A stretch of 64,000 nucleotides of DNA from Streptococcus minor DSM 17118 (GTDB lineage Bacteria; Bacillota; Bacilli; Lactobacillales; Streptococcaceae). Positions 7,711 through 17,689 of the stretch are shown here, one piece after another. Numbering within the stretch: position 1 is the stretch's first letter; each line of letters opens with the position of its first letter. The stretch covers positions 1 through 64,000 of the forward strand of contig NZ_AQYB01000031.1 in the NCBI RefSeq assembly GCF_000377005.1, read 5' to 3'. The notes beneath the pieces are model-generated. The model made no database searches. It was not told the DNA's origin and was given only the letters and a program-made list of their open reading frames with translations. The translations under genes were made by a program, and so were the position numbers.

Positions 7711-8032
7711 AAAGAACCAAAGAACGAATAAGGCCTTCTGTAATTGGTAGAAGGTCTTTTCAATTTCTAAAAATGTAAGGGTTTACACCTAAAAAGAAAA
7801 TCAATTTCTCTCTTGTGAAAGAAAAAAACTTTGAGAAAAAAATCACAAACTAACAAATAAAATGCCTTAATAGGGGCATTTTATTCTATTTTTCACAATA
7901 AATAAAAAAATATTTGTGAAATATTTAACAAACTCTTTACAAAGAAAAAGAAATAGGGTAAAATAGTATTGTGAAAAAGTTAACAAACAAAATTGTTGAC
8001 AGAAAAACAATATTTTTTGGAGGAAAAACCTA
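7711..8032 (+). promoter_or_regulatory. adhE control region with two Rex operators
   Basis: 322 bases without a gene. After the terminator at 7730 a second hairpin AAAATGCC / GGCATTTT lies at 7859-7882. Two 18-base sites fit the Rex consensus TTGTG-N-TTCACAA in the form TTGTGAAATATTTAACAA (7914-7931) and TTGTGAAAAAGTTAACAA (7969-7986). Between them sit -35 TTTACA (7936-7941) and -10 TAAAAT (7959-7964) with a 17-base spacer, so the second operator covers the transcription start. Rex binds NAD+ and releases DNA when NADH rises, which suits induction of an NADH-consuming enzyme. Confidence 0.75.
7730..7762 (+). terminator. terminator of hisS-DUF2871
   Basis: AAGGCCTTCT / AGAAGGTCTTTT stem (one G-U) followed by CAATTT. 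Confidence 0.65.
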
Positions 8033-10681
8033 ATGGCTGATAAACAACTATCACCTGAAGAAAAAGTAGAAGCTGCGAAAGTGCATGTGGATGAGTTGGT
8101 TCAAAAGGGTCTTGTTGCCCTAGATGAATTCCGCAAACTCAACCAAGAGCAAGTAGATTACATCGTGGCTAAGGCTTCTGTAGCAGCTTTGGATGCCCAC
8201 GGGATCTTGGCAGCTCATGCGGTAGAAGAAACTGGTCGTGGTGTCTTTGAAGATAAGGCCACCAAAAACCTCTTTGCCTGTGAGCATGTTGTCAATAACA
8301 TGCGTGGTGTTAAAACAGTTGGTGTCATTGAAGATGATCCAATCACAGGTTTGACAAAAATTGCAGAACCAGTCGGCGTTATCTGTGGTGTAACTCCAAC
8401 GACTAACCCAACCTCAACAGCTATTTTCAAGGCTCTTATTTCTTTGAAAACACGTAATCCTATCGTCTTTGGTTTCCACCCATCTGCTCAAGAATCTTCT
8501 GCTCATGCAGCAAAAATCGTTTATGATGCAGCTGTGAAGGCAGGGGCTCCTGAGAACTGTATCCAATGGATTACAGAACCATCTATCGCAGCAACCAATG
8601 CATTGATGAACCATGATGGCATTTCTACTATCCTTGCAACAGGTGGTAACGCTATGGTGCGTGCGGCATACTCATGTGGTAAACCTGCTCTTGGTGTGGG
8701 TGCAGGTAACGTTCCTGCCTATATCGAGAAATCTGCAGATATCCGCCAAGCAGCTCATGATATTGTTATGTCTAAATCATTTGACAATGGTATGGTTTGT
8801 GCTTCTGAACAAGCTGTTATCATTGACAAAGACATCTACAAAGAATTTGTTGAGGAGTTCAAGTCCTACAAGACTTACTTTGTAAACAAAAAAGAAAAGG
8901 CTCTTCTTGAAGAATTCTGCTTTGGTGTGAAAGCTAACAGCAAGGACTGTGCTGGTGCAAAATTGAATGCGGACATCGTTGGTAAGCCAGCAACATGGAT
9001 TGCAGAACAAGCAGGTTTCAAAGTGCCAGAAGGTACCAATATCTTGGCGGCAGAATGTGCAGAAGTTGGTCCAAATGAGCCATTGACTCGTGAAAAACTC
9101 TCTCCAGTTATCGCTGTATTGAAAGCGGATGATGTAGAAGATGGCTTGAAAAAAGCGCGTCAAATGGTAGAATTCAATGGTCTAGGTCACTCAGCTGCTA
9201 TCCATACTAAAGATGAAGAATTGGCAAAACGTTTTGGAACAGAAATGAAAGCTATGCGGATTATCTGGAACTCACCATCTACCTTTGGTGGTATCGGGGA
9301 CGTTTACAATGCCTTCTTGCCATCATTAACCCTTGGATGTGGTTCATACGGACGCAACTCAGTTGGTGATAACGTATCTGCTATCAACCTTCTTAACATC
9401 AAGAAAGTAGGGAAACGTAGAAATAATATGCAATGGTTTAAAGTTCCTTCAAAAATCTACTTCGAACGTAACTCTATTCAATACCTTCAAACAGCTGAAG
9501 ACATTGAACGTGTCATGATTGTCACTGATAAAGCAATTGAACGCCTAGGCTTTGTACAACGTGTCATCGATCAGTTGAATGCTCGCTCAAATCAAGTAAC
9601 AGTCCAAGTCTTCTCAGATGTTGAGCCAGATCCAGACATCACAACTGTTGAACGTGGTGCAGAAGTCATGCGTACCTTTGAGCCAGACACGATTATTGCC
9701 CTCGGTGGTGGTTCACCAATGGATGCGGCCAAAGTAATGTGGCTCTTCTACGAACAACCAGAAGTGGACTTCCGTGACTTGGTTCAAAAATTCATGGATA
9801 TCCGTAAACGTGCTTTCAAATTCCCATCACTTGGTAAGAAAGCGAAATACATTGGTATTCCAACTACATCTGGTACAGGTTCAGAAGTTACACCATTTGC
9901 TGTTATCTCTGATAAGAAGAATAACCGCAAATACCCATTGGCTGACTATTCATTGACACCGACCATCGCCATTGTTGACCCTGCTTTGGTTGAATCAGTT
10001 CCAGACTTTATCGCAGCGGACACTGGTATGGATGTCTTGACCCACGCTACTGAAGCCTATACTTCCAACTTTGCTAATGATTATACAGATGGTATTGCTC
10101 TTCAAACCATTAAGTTGGTCTTCCAATACCTTGAAAAATCAGTGAAAACTGCAGATCCAGAAGCTCGTGAAAAAATGCATAACGCCTCTACCATGGCTGG
10201 TATGGCCTTCGCCAATGCCTTCCTTGGAATGAGCCACTCAATGGCCCATAAGATTGGTGGTGTACACCATACAGTGCATGGCCGTACGAATGCTATCTTG
10301 CTTCCATACGTTATCCGCTACAATGGTACTCGTCCTTCTAAGACAACTACTTGGCCTAAATACAACTACTGGAAAGCAGATGAAAAATTCCAAGATATTG
10401 CGAAAATGCTTGGTCTTCCTCATTCAACTCCAGAAGAGGCGGTTGAAGCTTATGCCAAGGCAGTTTACGACTTGGGTACTGCCGTTGGTATCAAGATGAA
10501 CTTTAAGGATCAAGGAATTGATGAAAAAGCTTGGAAAGATAGCCTACACGAAATTGCTCTTCTAGCATATGAAGACCAATGTTCACCAGCAAACCCACGC
10601 TTACCAATGGTGGCAGATATGGAAGAGATCATGGCAGATGCTTACTATGGTTATGCAAAAAAACCAGGCCGTCGCAAATAA
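8033..10681 (+). CDS. adhE: bifunctional acetaldehyde-CoA / alcohol dehydrogenase
   Basis: 882 residues, usual AdhE length. The N-terminal half is a CoA-acylating aldehyde dehydrogenase (VICGVTPTTNPTSTAIFK; catalytic Cys in FDNGMVCASEQAVI). After a linker near residue 450, the C-terminal half is an iron-dependent alcohol dehydrogenase (IIALGGGSPMDAAK, PTTSGTGSEVTPF, and the metal His region GMSHSMAHKIGGVHH). It reduces acetyl-CoA to ethanol, reoxidising two NADH, during fermentation. Such proteins form spirosome filaments. Ribosome site TTGGAGG. Monocistronic, with a strong terminator at 10731. Confidence 0.95.
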   Translation: MADKQLSPEEKVEAAKVHVDELVQKGLVALDEFRKLNQEQVDYIVAKASVAALDAHGILAAHAVEETGRGVFEDKATKNLFACEHVVNNMRGVKTVGVIEDDPITGLTKIAEPVGVICGVTPTTNPTSTAIFKALISLKTRNPIVFGFHPSAQESSAHAAKIVYDAAVKAGAPENCIQWITEPSIAATNALMNHDGISTILATGGNAMVRAAYSCGKPALGVGAGNVPAYIEKSADIRQAAHDIVMSKSFDNGMVCASEQAVIIDKDIYKEFVEEFKSYKTYFVNKKEKALLEEFCFGVKANSKDCAGAKLNADIVGKPATWIAEQAGFKVPEGTNILAAECAEVGPNEPLTREKLSPVIAVLKADDVEDGLKKARQMVEFNGLGHSAAIHTKDEELAKRFGTEMKAMRIIWNSPSTFGGIGDVYNAFLPSLTLGCGSYGRNSVGDNVSAINLLNIKKVGKRRNNMQWFKVPSKIYFERNSIQYLQTAEDIERVMIVTDKAIERLGFVQRVIDQLNARSNQVTVQVFSDVEPDPDITTVERGAEVMRTFEPDTIIALGGGSPMDAAKVMWLFYEQPEVDFRDLVQKFMDIRKRAFKFPSLGKKAKYIGIPTTSGTGSEVTPFAVISDKKNNRKYPLADYSLTPTIAIVDPALVESVPDFIAADTGMDVLTHATEAYTSNFANDYTDGIALQTIKLVFQYLEKSVKTADPEAREKMHNASTMAGMAFANAFLGMSHSMAHKIGGVHHTVHGRTNAILLPYVIRYNGTRPSKTTTWPKYNYWKADEKFQDIAKMLGLPHSTPEEAVEAYAKAVYDLGTAVGIKMNFKDQGIDEKAWKDSLHEIALLAYEDQCSPANPRLPMVADMEEIMADAYYGYAKKPGRRK

Positions 10682-10730
10682 AATAGCCTCCAAAAACTAT
10701 TCTACCGCTTTAGTCTGAAAAACTGAAGCT

Positions 10731-10760
10731 CAAAAAAACGACCCTAGGGTCGTTTTTTTG
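10731..10760 (+). terminator. terminator of adhE
   Basis: Perfect 15-bp inverted repeat around CCCTAGGG with seven flanking A and T on either side. Confidence 0.9.
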
Positions 10761-10867
10761 TATCATCTTTCCTTATCACCTCCAACTATATCTTTACTTT
10801 TTGGTGAAATATTCGTATAATAACAGTGTATATATTTCTATTTGCCATTTAAAGGAGGTAAGCATTT

Positions 10868-11569
10868 ATGAAAAAGAAATCAATGAAGTCCCTACTTAAG
10901 CTTGTCCTAGCGAGTTTATCAGCAGTTTTGTTACTGATTGGCTTGTCAGCTTGCTCTTTCTTTCAGGGAGAAAGTATTGATGGTTCTTGGACCAGTCCCA
11001 CAGGGGCAGAAGCTATGTACAAAGATGCTTTGGCATATGCTGGTGGAGAGGCAGTCTTTACTTATTCTGACCATAAAATAGAAGAAATTTTGACTAAGGC
11101 CGAGTTGGAGCTAAATGTTACAGATGATAAAGCTAGTTTTGTCATAGCGATGCATGTGGATGATGAAGCCTTCTTCACAGCCCTAAAAGATGAGCAGGAT
11201 GCGGCTTTCACTGAAGAATTGAAGAAAATGGGCTATACCTATGAGGAACTGGATAGCACACTCAAGGCTCAAATTGATGCATCCCGTCTCTCAGATGAGA
11301 AGATCAGAGAACTAGTTAGCCAATCAATTGAACAAATGGCTACATCTCTTGATGGAACCTATGATAAAGAAAAAGGTGCCGTAACTGCAATGGTATTTGA
11401 AGGGGATGTTGACCGGACTTCTCAAACTGTTAAAGTAACAAAAACCAATGCCATGATTAGCCAAGGCTTGCTTTCAACAAATGAATTTTTCAAATACAGC
11501 CAAAAAGGCAATAAACTAACCCTCAAAGGTCAAAGTTCTGAGGATGATCTTGTTTTTGAAAAGAAATAA
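10868..11569 (+). CDS. secreted lipoprotein of unknown function
   Basis: 233 residues. A basic, hydrophobic signal peptide ends in the lipobox LSAC (Cys near residue 29), so the mature protein is a membrane-anchored lipoprotein. The mature part has a short Gly-Ser-Trp start (IDGSWTSPTGAEAMYKDAL), a long acidic, helix-rich middle and ends in a beta-like stretch NKLTLKGQSSEDDLVFEK, a layout common in small streptococcal lipoproteins that measure a residual signal. No enzyme motif seen. Ribosome site AAGGAGG. Own promoter (TATTCGTATAATAA) and terminator at 11580. Confidence 0.7.
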   Translation: MKKKSMKSLLKLVLASLSAVLLLIGLSACSFFQGESIDGSWTSPTGAEAMYKDALAYAGGEAVFTYSDHKIEEILTKAELELNVTDDKASFVIAMHVDDEAFFTALKDEQDAAFTEELKKMGYTYEELDSTLKAQIDASRLSDEKIRELVSQSIEQMATSLDGTYDKEKGAVTAMVFEGDVDRTSQTVKVTKTNAMISQGLLSTNEFFKYSQKGNKLTLKGQSSEDDLVFEKK

Positions 11570-11579
11570 TAAATGATGA

Positions 11580-11612
11580 GAAAAGATTTGCTTACAGGCA
11601 AATCTTTTTCTT
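11580..11612 (+). terminator. terminator of the lipoprotein gene
   Basis: GATTTGC ttacag GCAAATC with flanking AAAA and TTTTT. Confidence 0.8.
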
Positions 11613-11709
11613 TTAAAAAAACGGACAATTACTCCATTAATACATATTTATTGCCAATTTTCTGCCTATTTATGGTAAAATAATAAAAATACATTTTCGA
11701 GGACCTACT

Positions 11710-13194
11710 ATGACTCTAGTTTACCAATCAACCCGCGATGCTCAAAACCAAGTCACTGCTAGTCAAGCTATTCTTCAAGGTTTGGCAACAGATGGCGGTT
11801 TGTTTACTCCAATTACTTATCCGTCTGTTGACTTGAATTTTGATGTCTTGAAGCATGCCAGTTATCAGGAAGTGGCCAAACTTGTCTTGTCAGCCTTTCT
11901 GGATGATTTCACCTCTGAGGAGTTGGATGATTGTATTAACCATGCCTATGACCATAAGTTTGATACGCCAACCATTGCGCCCCTCATTAAATTGAAGGGG
12001 CAGTACAACCTTGAGCTCTTCCGTGGCTCGACCATTGCCTTCAAGGATATGGCCTTGTCTATCTTGCCTTATCTCATGACCACTGCGGCGAAAAAACATG
12101 GTTTGGAAAATGAAATTGTGATTCTGACTGCAACATCTGGTGACACAGGAAAGGCTGCCATGGCTGGTTTTGCGGATGTGCCAGGTACTAAAATCATCGT
12201 CTTTTATCCACGTGACGGGGTTTCCAAGGTTCAAGAATTGCAGATGACGACGCAAACAGGAGCTAATACTCATGTCGTGGCTATTGATGGCAACTTTGAT
12301 GATGCCCAGACGGATGTTAAGCGTATGTTCAATGATGAAGCCTTGCGGGAAAAATTGGCTACCCATAAACTCCAGTTCTCTTCTGCCAATTCTATGAATA
12401 TCGGTCGCTTGGTACCGCAGATTGTCTACTATGTTTGGGCCTATGCCCAGCTTGTGAAGTCAGGTGACATTCAGGCAGGTGATGAGATTAATTTCACTGT
12501 TCCAACAGGTAACTTTGGGAATATTTTAGCGGCTTTCTACGCCAAACAAATCGGTCTTCCAGTTGGCAAGTTGATTTGTGCCTCCAATGACAACAATGTC
12601 TTGACTGACTTTTTTGCAACGAGGACTTACGATAAGAGACGACCTTTTAAAGTAACAACTAGCCCATCTATGGATATTTTAGTTTCTTCTAACCTCGAGC
12701 GTCTTATTTTTCACCTCTTGGGTAATGATGCACAAAAAACCAAGCTGTTGATGGAGGCCTTAGCCGAAAAAGGTCAGTATAGCCTAGAGGATGTTGATGA
12801 AACGATTCTAGAGTTATTTGCAGCTGACTTTGCGACAGAAGAAGAAACGTCAGCTGAAATCAATCGTGTTTACGAAGAAAATCATTATATAGAGGATCCG
12901 CATACAGCGGTCGCATCTGCTGTCTATAAAGTTTATACTGAGCGGACAGGAGATGCGCGCCCAACGGTCATCGTGTCAACAGCTAGCCCTTATAAGTTCC
13001 CAGTGGTAGCAGTTGAAGCCGTGACAGGTCGTTCAGGATTGACTGATTTTGAAGCTTTGGAGCAGCTACATGAGGTTTCTGGTGTGCCGTATCCGAGAGC
13101 GGTCGATGGACTGGAGACAGCTCCGGTTCTTCACAAGACAGTGGTTGCAGCAGCAGATATGCAAAAAGCTGTTGAGACTTACCTTGGAGTCTAA
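11710..13194 (+). CDS. thrC: threonine synthase
   Basis: 494 residues, the long type of threonine synthase found in streptococci, enterobacteria and yeasts. The N-terminal YQSTRDAQNQVTASQAILQG and GLATDGGLFTP are characteristic. The PLP-binding Lys is in GSTIAFKDMALSI. ATSGDTGKAAMAG is the phosphate-binding loop and FTVPTGNFGNILA is conserved. It converts O-phosphohomoserine to threonine. Stands alone here, away from hom and thrB. Promoter TATGGTAAAATAAT upstream, ribosome site CGAGGA. Confidence 0.93.
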   Translation: MTLVYQSTRDAQNQVTASQAILQGLATDGGLFTPITYPSVDLNFDVLKHASYQEVAKLVLSAFLDDFTSEELDDCINHAYDHKFDTPTIAPLIKLKGQYNLELFRGSTIAFKDMALSILPYLMTTAAKKHGLENEIVILTATSGDTGKAAMAGFADVPGTKIIVFYPRDGVSKVQELQMTTQTGANTHVVAIDGNFDDAQTDVKRMFNDEALREKLATHKLQFSSANSMNIGRLVPQIVYYVWAYAQLVKSGDIQAGDEINFTVPTGNFGNILAAFYAKQIGLPVGKLICASNDNNVLTDFFATRTYDKRRPFKVTTSPSMDILVSSNLERLIFHLLGNDAQKTKLLMEALAEKGQYSLEDVDETILELFAADFATEEETSAEINRVYEENHYIEDPHTAVASAVYKVYTERTGDARPTVIVSTASPYKFPVVAVEAVTGRSGLTDFEALEQLHEVSGVPYPRAVDGLETAPVLHKTVVAAADMQKAVETYLGV

Positions 13195-13202
13195 GAAGTA
13201 AC

Positions 13203-13226
13203 AAAAGAGCCTTCGGGCTCTTTTCT
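13203..13226 (+). terminator. terminator of thrC
   Basis: AAAAGAGCC TTC GGGCTCTTTT, followed closely by the next gene. Confidence 0.85.
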
Positions 13227-13238
13227 ATGTAGATAAAA

Positions 13239-14510
13239 ATGAAAATTTATAAAGATATTTTACAGATTGCCATGCCTGTTATGGCAGAGAATTTTTTGCA
13301 ATTTTTAATGGGGATGGTGGATTCCTATCTAGTGTCTCATCTGGGCCTAGTTGCTCTTTCAGGTGTGGCTGTGGCTAATAACCTCATTACTGTTTTCCAG
13401 GCCATCTTCTTGGCTTTGGGTGGGGCTGTCTCTGTGATTTTGGCAAGTTTAGTAGGGAGACAGCAGTCAGCAAAACTAGCTCATCATGCGACAGAAGCCC
13501 TCAAATTGACAATTCTGATTAGTTTAGTTCTGGGTTTATTGACCATCTGTTTTGGTCGCCTTTTTCTCCTATTTTTAGGTGCTGAAAAAGCAGTCGCTCA
13601 TGCAGGTGGTGTTTATCTGGTTTTAGTAGGAGGTACGATAGCTTTTTTGGGTCTCATGGTAACTCTAGGCGCTATTTTGCGTTCTTTAGGGAAAAGTCAG
13701 CTACCTATGTATGTCAGTCTTGTCAGCAACCTCCTCAACGCTCTTTTTTCAGCTGTGGCTGTCTTCGTTTTTCAAGCTGGTATTGTGGGTGTAGCGGTTG
13801 GGACTATCTTATCTCGGATGATTGCCTGTTTAATTCTTTTGAGGAGTATCCCTTTTCAGTTTTCTAAACCTAGTTGGAAATTAGACAGAGAATTGATAAG
13901 ATTGGCACTGCCGGCTACAGGTGAGCGCCTCATGATGCGGGCTGGTGATGTGGCTGTAGTGGCGATTATTGTGAGTCTGGGTACTGCAGTTGTAGCTGGA
14001 AATGCTATTGGAGAAGCCTTGACTCAGTTCAATTATATGCCAGGACTCGGTATTGCGACAGCGACGGTTATCTTGGTTGCTCAGGCTAGAGGTTCCCACG
14101 ATGAGAAGCGGATTCGTGAGGTGGTTAGAGCTAGTTATCTTCTCTCTTTAGGATTGATGCTACTCATCGCTACAACCATTTTTCTCTTTTCAGGTCCATT
14201 GTCTGGGCTCTATACTGATGATTCTCTAGCCTTAGAAGCTAGTTCTTTAGTGATAGTTTTCTCACTTCTTGGAAGTCCAACTACAGCAGGGACCTTGATT
14301 TACACAGCTTTATGGCAGGGTCTCGGCAAGGCTCAACTTCCCTTCTATGCGACTAGTCTGGGTATGTGGTTCGTTCGTATTGGTATTGCTTCCGTGCTCA
14401 TCTTTGGTTTTAAGTGGGGGCTAGTCGGTGTCTGCCTAGCCACCATTCTAGATAATTTCTTTCGATGGCTCTTCTTATCCGTTTATTTCCAAAAATATAC
14501 CTTAAAATGA
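13239..14510 (+). CDS. MATE-family efflux transporter
   Basis: 423 residues, about 12 hydrophobic segments in two similar halves. The start MKIYKDILQIAMPVMAENFL and GLVALSGVAVANN, and in the second half LIRLALPATGERLMMRAGDV and GNAIGEALTQFNYMPGLGIA, match the NorM/DinF-type MATE fold. Exports cationic drugs or metabolites using a sodium or proton gradient; the substrate is not predictable. The ATG (13239) lies only 15 bases after the thrC terminator and has a poor ribosome site (GTAGAT), so expression may be low. Confidence 0.85.
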   Translation: MKIYKDILQIAMPVMAENFLQFLMGMVDSYLVSHLGLVALSGVAVANNLITVFQAIFLALGGAVSVILASLVGRQQSAKLAHHATEALKLTILISLVLGLLTICFGRLFLLFLGAEKAVAHAGGVYLVLVGGTIAFLGLMVTLGAILRSLGKSQLPMYVSLVSNLLNALFSAVAVFVFQAGIVGVAVGTILSRMIACLILLRSIPFQFSKPSWKLDRELIRLALPATGERLMMRAGDVAVVAIIVSLGTAVVAGNAIGEALTQFNYMPGLGIATATVILVAQARGSHDEKRIREVVRASYLLSLGLMLLIATTIFLFSGPLSGLYTDDSLALEASSLVIVFSLLGSPTTAGTLIYTALWQGLGKAQLPFYATSLGMWFVRIGIASVLIFGFKWGLVGVCLATILDNFFRWLFLSVYFQKYTLK

Positions 14511-14619
14511 TGAGGTGAACAGTCTATTTTTCTACATACAGAACTCTTGCTTTATTTCTCTATCTAGTAGGATGAAGCTGAAAGTGGTATAATAATCTTG
14601 ATTAGGCAAGGAGAAAATA

Positions 14620-15546
14620 ATGAAAGCAGTAGGAACGGCAAGTGGGAAGATTATCCTAATGGGAGAGCATGCGGTGGTTTATGGTCAGCCGGCGATTGCC
14701 CTGCCTTTTTCGGCTGTGGAGATTCGAGCAACCGTGAGTGCTCAAGGTGAGGCCTTGACTGTATCCTGCGATTTTTATGACGGACTGGTTCATCAGATGC
14801 CCAAGATTTGGGAGAGCTTAAAGCATGCTATTCGGTTTTCCCTCTACCGCATTGGTGCCCCCAGCGATCCTGCTATTCATGTGCAGATTGACTCAACCAT
14901 TCCAGCGGAGAGGGGGATGGGGTCAAGCGCTGCGGTAGCTGTTGCGGTGGCCAGGGCTCTCTTTGCTTTTTATCAAAAAGATTTGAGTTATCAGGAACTC
15001 TGGGATATCGTTCAGTCTTCCGAAAAAATCGCTCATGGGAATCCATCTGGTGTGGATGCAGCTACGACCAGTGGCAAGCAGCCTATTTTCTTTATTAAAA
15101 ATCAGAAGATGGAACCTTTAGATTTGTGTTTGGATGCTTATCTAGTGGTGGGAGATTCGGGTAAGACAGGTCAGACCTTAGAGGCTGTTTTGGATGTGGC
15201 TAAACTTTATCAGAATAAAAAAGAAGCTAGAGATTGGATTGAAGCTTTAGGGGATCTGACGCGTAAGGCCAAGCTTTACCTTTCGTCAGGTGACATTCGA
15301 GAACTGGGTCAGGTCATGAATCAATCTCACGGATTGTTGCAGCAATTGGGTGTCTCGGATGACAAGTTGGACCTTTTGGTAGAAACCGCCCGTCATCAAG
15401 GAGCTCTCGGTGCTAAATTAACCGGTGGTGGCCGTGGTGGTTGTATGATTGCTCTAGTTGAAAATCGTGCGCAGGCTGACATTCTTGCCCAAGCCCTGAG
15501 AGATACTGGTGCCTGCCAAACCTGGATACAATACTTAGGAGAATAA
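14620..15546 (+). CDS. mvk: mevalonate kinase
   Basis: 308 residues, GHMP kinase. Lys/His region KIILMGEHAVVYGQPAIALP, ATP-binding motif ERGMGSSAAVAVAVARAL and the C-terminal LTGGGRGGCMIAL are all visible. Phosphorylates mevalonate with ATP, the first kinase step toward isopentenyl diphosphate. First gene of a four-gene operon; promoter AAGTGGTATAATAATC ~35 bases upstream, ribosome site AAGGAG. One base separates its stop from mvaD, so the two are probably coupled. Confidence 0.93.
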   Translation: MKAVGTASGKIILMGEHAVVYGQPAIALPFSAVEIRATVSAQGEALTVSCDFYDGLVHQMPKIWESLKHAIRFSLYRIGAPSDPAIHVQIDSTIPAERGMGSSAAVAVAVARALFAFYQKDLSYQELWDIVQSSEKIAHGNPSGVDAATTSGKQPIFFIKNQKMEPLDLCLDAYLVVGDSGKTGQTLEAVLDVAKLYQNKKEARDWIEALGDLTRKAKLYLSSGDIRELGQVMNQSHGLLQQLGVSDDKLDLLVETARHQGALGAKLTGGGRGGCMIALVENRAQADILAQALRDTGACQTWIQYLGE

Positions 15547-15547
15547 G

Positions 15548-16579
15548 ATGACACAAGCTGTGGGAATTGCGAGAGCACATACCAACATTGCCTTGATAAA
15601 ATACTGGGGGAAACGGGATAAGGATTTATTTTTACCTATGAATTCCAGCCTATCCTTAACTTTGGAAGCTTTTTATACTGATACCAAGGTGGTTTTTGAT
15701 GAGGAATTGACGGCGGATAGCTTCTTTTTAAATGGAATAAAACAGTCTGAAACAGAGATTCAAAAAATTTCACGCTTTTTGGATTTGTTTTGCGAATATA
15801 CAGGTGAGAGGCCTTTTGCGCGTGTTGAAAGTTTTAATTTTGTTCCAACTGCGGCTGGTTTGGCAAGCTCAGCTTCAGCCTTTGCGGCCCTGGCTCTGGC
15901 GGTTGCGGATGCTCTAAAACTAGACATGACCCGTCAAGAGTTATCCACCTTTGCTAGACGGGGTTCGGGTTCTAGCACTCGTAGCCTTTTTGGTGGTTTT
16001 GTCGAGTGGAGTATGGGCACTTCATCTGGTGATTCGATGGCTCATCCTGTTGACGATGCAGACTGGGATGTCGGGATGCTGGTCCTGGCAGTGGATACGC
16101 AAGAAAAGAAGATTGCTAGCCGTGTTGGTATGGAGCATACGGTACAAACCTCCCCTTTTTATCCAGCTTGGATAGAAACGGCCAAGGAGGATTTGAAGGC
16201 TATCAAAGCGGCGATTACCACAAAAGATTTTGAAGCAGTTGGTCAGATTACCGAGCATAATGGTATGAAAATGCATGCTACGACTCTGTCTGCTAATCCT
16301 CCCTTTACATACTGGACAGCGGATTCTCTCCTAGCCCAGGAGGCTGTTAGACGGGTGCGGGAAGAGTTGCAAATGCCAGCCTATATGACCATGGATGCAG
16401 GTCCCAATGTCAAGGTTCTCTGTCGGGTCAGTGATATGAAGATATTGATTGAGGCTCTTTCTGCTTATTTTCCATCCGAAAAAATCATTGCCAGTCTACC
16501 TGGTCCAGCTGCTTATGTCTTATCCGAAGAAGATTGGGAACAATCTAAAATACATTTTGCAAAAGGAAGTCAAGGATGA
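15548..16579 (+). CDS. mvaD: diphosphomevalonate decarboxylase
   Basis: 343 residues. The invariant start AHTNIALIKYWGKRD, then NSSLSLTL, the GHMP loop PTAAGLASSASAFAALALA, the active-site segment RRGSGSSTRSLFGGFVEW and the decarboxylating Asp in AYMTMDAGPNVKVLC are present. Converts diphosphomevalonate to isopentenyl diphosphate with ATP and CO2 release. Its ribosome site (GGAGAA) lies in the 3' end of mvk; it overlaps pmk by four bases (ATGA). Confidence 0.95.
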   Translation: MTQAVGIARAHTNIALIKYWGKRDKDLFLPMNSSLSLTLEAFYTDTKVVFDEELTADSFFLNGIKQSETEIQKISRFLDLFCEYTGERPFARVESFNFVPTAAGLASSASAFAALALAVADALKLDMTRQELSTFARRGSGSSTRSLFGGFVEWSMGTSSGDSMAHPVDDADWDVGMLVLAVDTQEKKIASRVGMEHTVQTSPFYPAWIETAKEDLKAIKAAITTKDFEAVGQITEHNGMKMHATTLSANPPFTYWTADSLLAQEAVRRVREELQMPAYMTMDAGPNVKVLCRVSDMKILIEALSAYFPSEKIIASLPGPAAYVLSEEDWEQSKIHFAKGSQG

Positions 16580-17655
16580 AGGTTCAAGTATCTGCCCCAG
16601 GCAAACTGTTTTTAGCTGGAGAATATGCGGTGGTAGAAACTGGTTATCCTGCCCTAGTTGCTGCTCTAGACCGATATCTGACCGTCACTGTTGAAACCAG
16701 TGACAAAGGTAGTGTTTATTCCAGCCAGCAAGGATTAACAGTTTTCTGGGATCGAAGTGATGAGGATGTAGTGCCACTGGAAGACGATTCTTATGCCCTA
16801 ATCTTTTCGGCCATGAAAGTAGCAGAAGCCTATGTTCGGATGTTGGACCAACAGACGGTTGTTTTTTATTCCTTGTCAGTGAGTAGCCAATTGGACGACA
16901 GTCAATCTGGTATAAAGTATGGGTTGGGCTCTTCAGGTGCGGTTACGGTGGCGACTATCAAGGCTGTTTTGCTTTATTATGGTCTAGAGGTGTCAGCCTA
17001 TCGCGTATTTCAGCTGGCAGCAATAGCTCAGTTACAAGTGGGTATGACGGGCTCATTTGGTGATTTAGCAGCCTCTAGCTATGGTGGCTTGATTGCCTAT
17101 CATTCCTTAGATCGCAACTGGTTGGCAGGTCTTCTTGATACCTGTACACTCTCGGAAATCTTGGCAATGCCTTGGAAGGACGTGGGTATCGAACGGCTTT
17201 CCTTACCAAACTCACTGTCTCTTTTGATTGGTTGGACTGGAAGAGCTGCTTCAACCCCCTCCTTAGTAGACCAGGCTAGACAGAAAGGGAATCAGACAGA
17301 TAAGGAAAACAGTCATCGAGAATTTTTAAGCAACAGCAAGGCTTGTCTCCATCGTCTCATCCAAGCTTGTCGACAGGGAGATGTAGCTAGTTTTAAAGAA
17401 GGCATTTCTGAAAACCGAAAGTTGTTACAGGTATTTTCTCAAGAGATGGAGATGGTTATTGAGACACCAGCTCTAACTAATCTTTGTCAGCTAACTGAAG
17501 AGGAGGGAGCAGTTGCAAAGTCCTCTGGTGCTGGTGGCGGTGATTGTGGAATTGCATTTGTGAGCCAAGAGCATGACATGAAGAAGATTTACCAAAAATG
17601 GCAAGAAGCGGATATTGTACCTTTGGAACTAACCATCGCTGATGAGATAAGATAG
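16576..17655 (+). CDS. mvaK2: phosphomevalonate kinase
   Basis: 359 residues, GHMP kinase of the bacterial PMK type. APGKLFLAGEYAVVETGYPA at the N-terminus, YGLGSSGAVTVATIKAVLLY as ATP loop, and AKSSGAGGGDCGIAFV at the C-terminus. Phosphorylates 5-phosphomevalonate between the steps catalysed by its two upstream neighbours. ATGA overlap with mvaD implies translational coupling. Confidence 0.93.
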   Translation: MKVQVSAPGKLFLAGEYAVVETGYPALVAALDRYLTVTVETSDKGSVYSSQQGLTVFWDRSDEDVVPLEDDSYALIFSAMKVAEAYVRMLDQQTVVFYSLSVSSQLDDSQSGIKYGLGSSGAVTVATIKAVLLYYGLEVSAYRVFQLAAIAQLQVGMTGSFGDLAASSYGGLIAYHSLDRNWLAGLLDTCTLSEILAMPWKDVGIERLSLPNSLSLLIGWTGRAASTPSLVDQARQKGNQTDKENSHREFLSNSKACLHRLIQACRQGDVASFKEGISENRKLLQVFSQEMEMVIETPALTNLCQLTEEEGAVAKSSGAGGGDCGIAFVSQEHDMKKIYQKWQEADIVPLELTIADEIR

Positions 17656-17689
17656 ACAAGGTATCTAGAAAGAAGTAAGGAGTTCGAAT

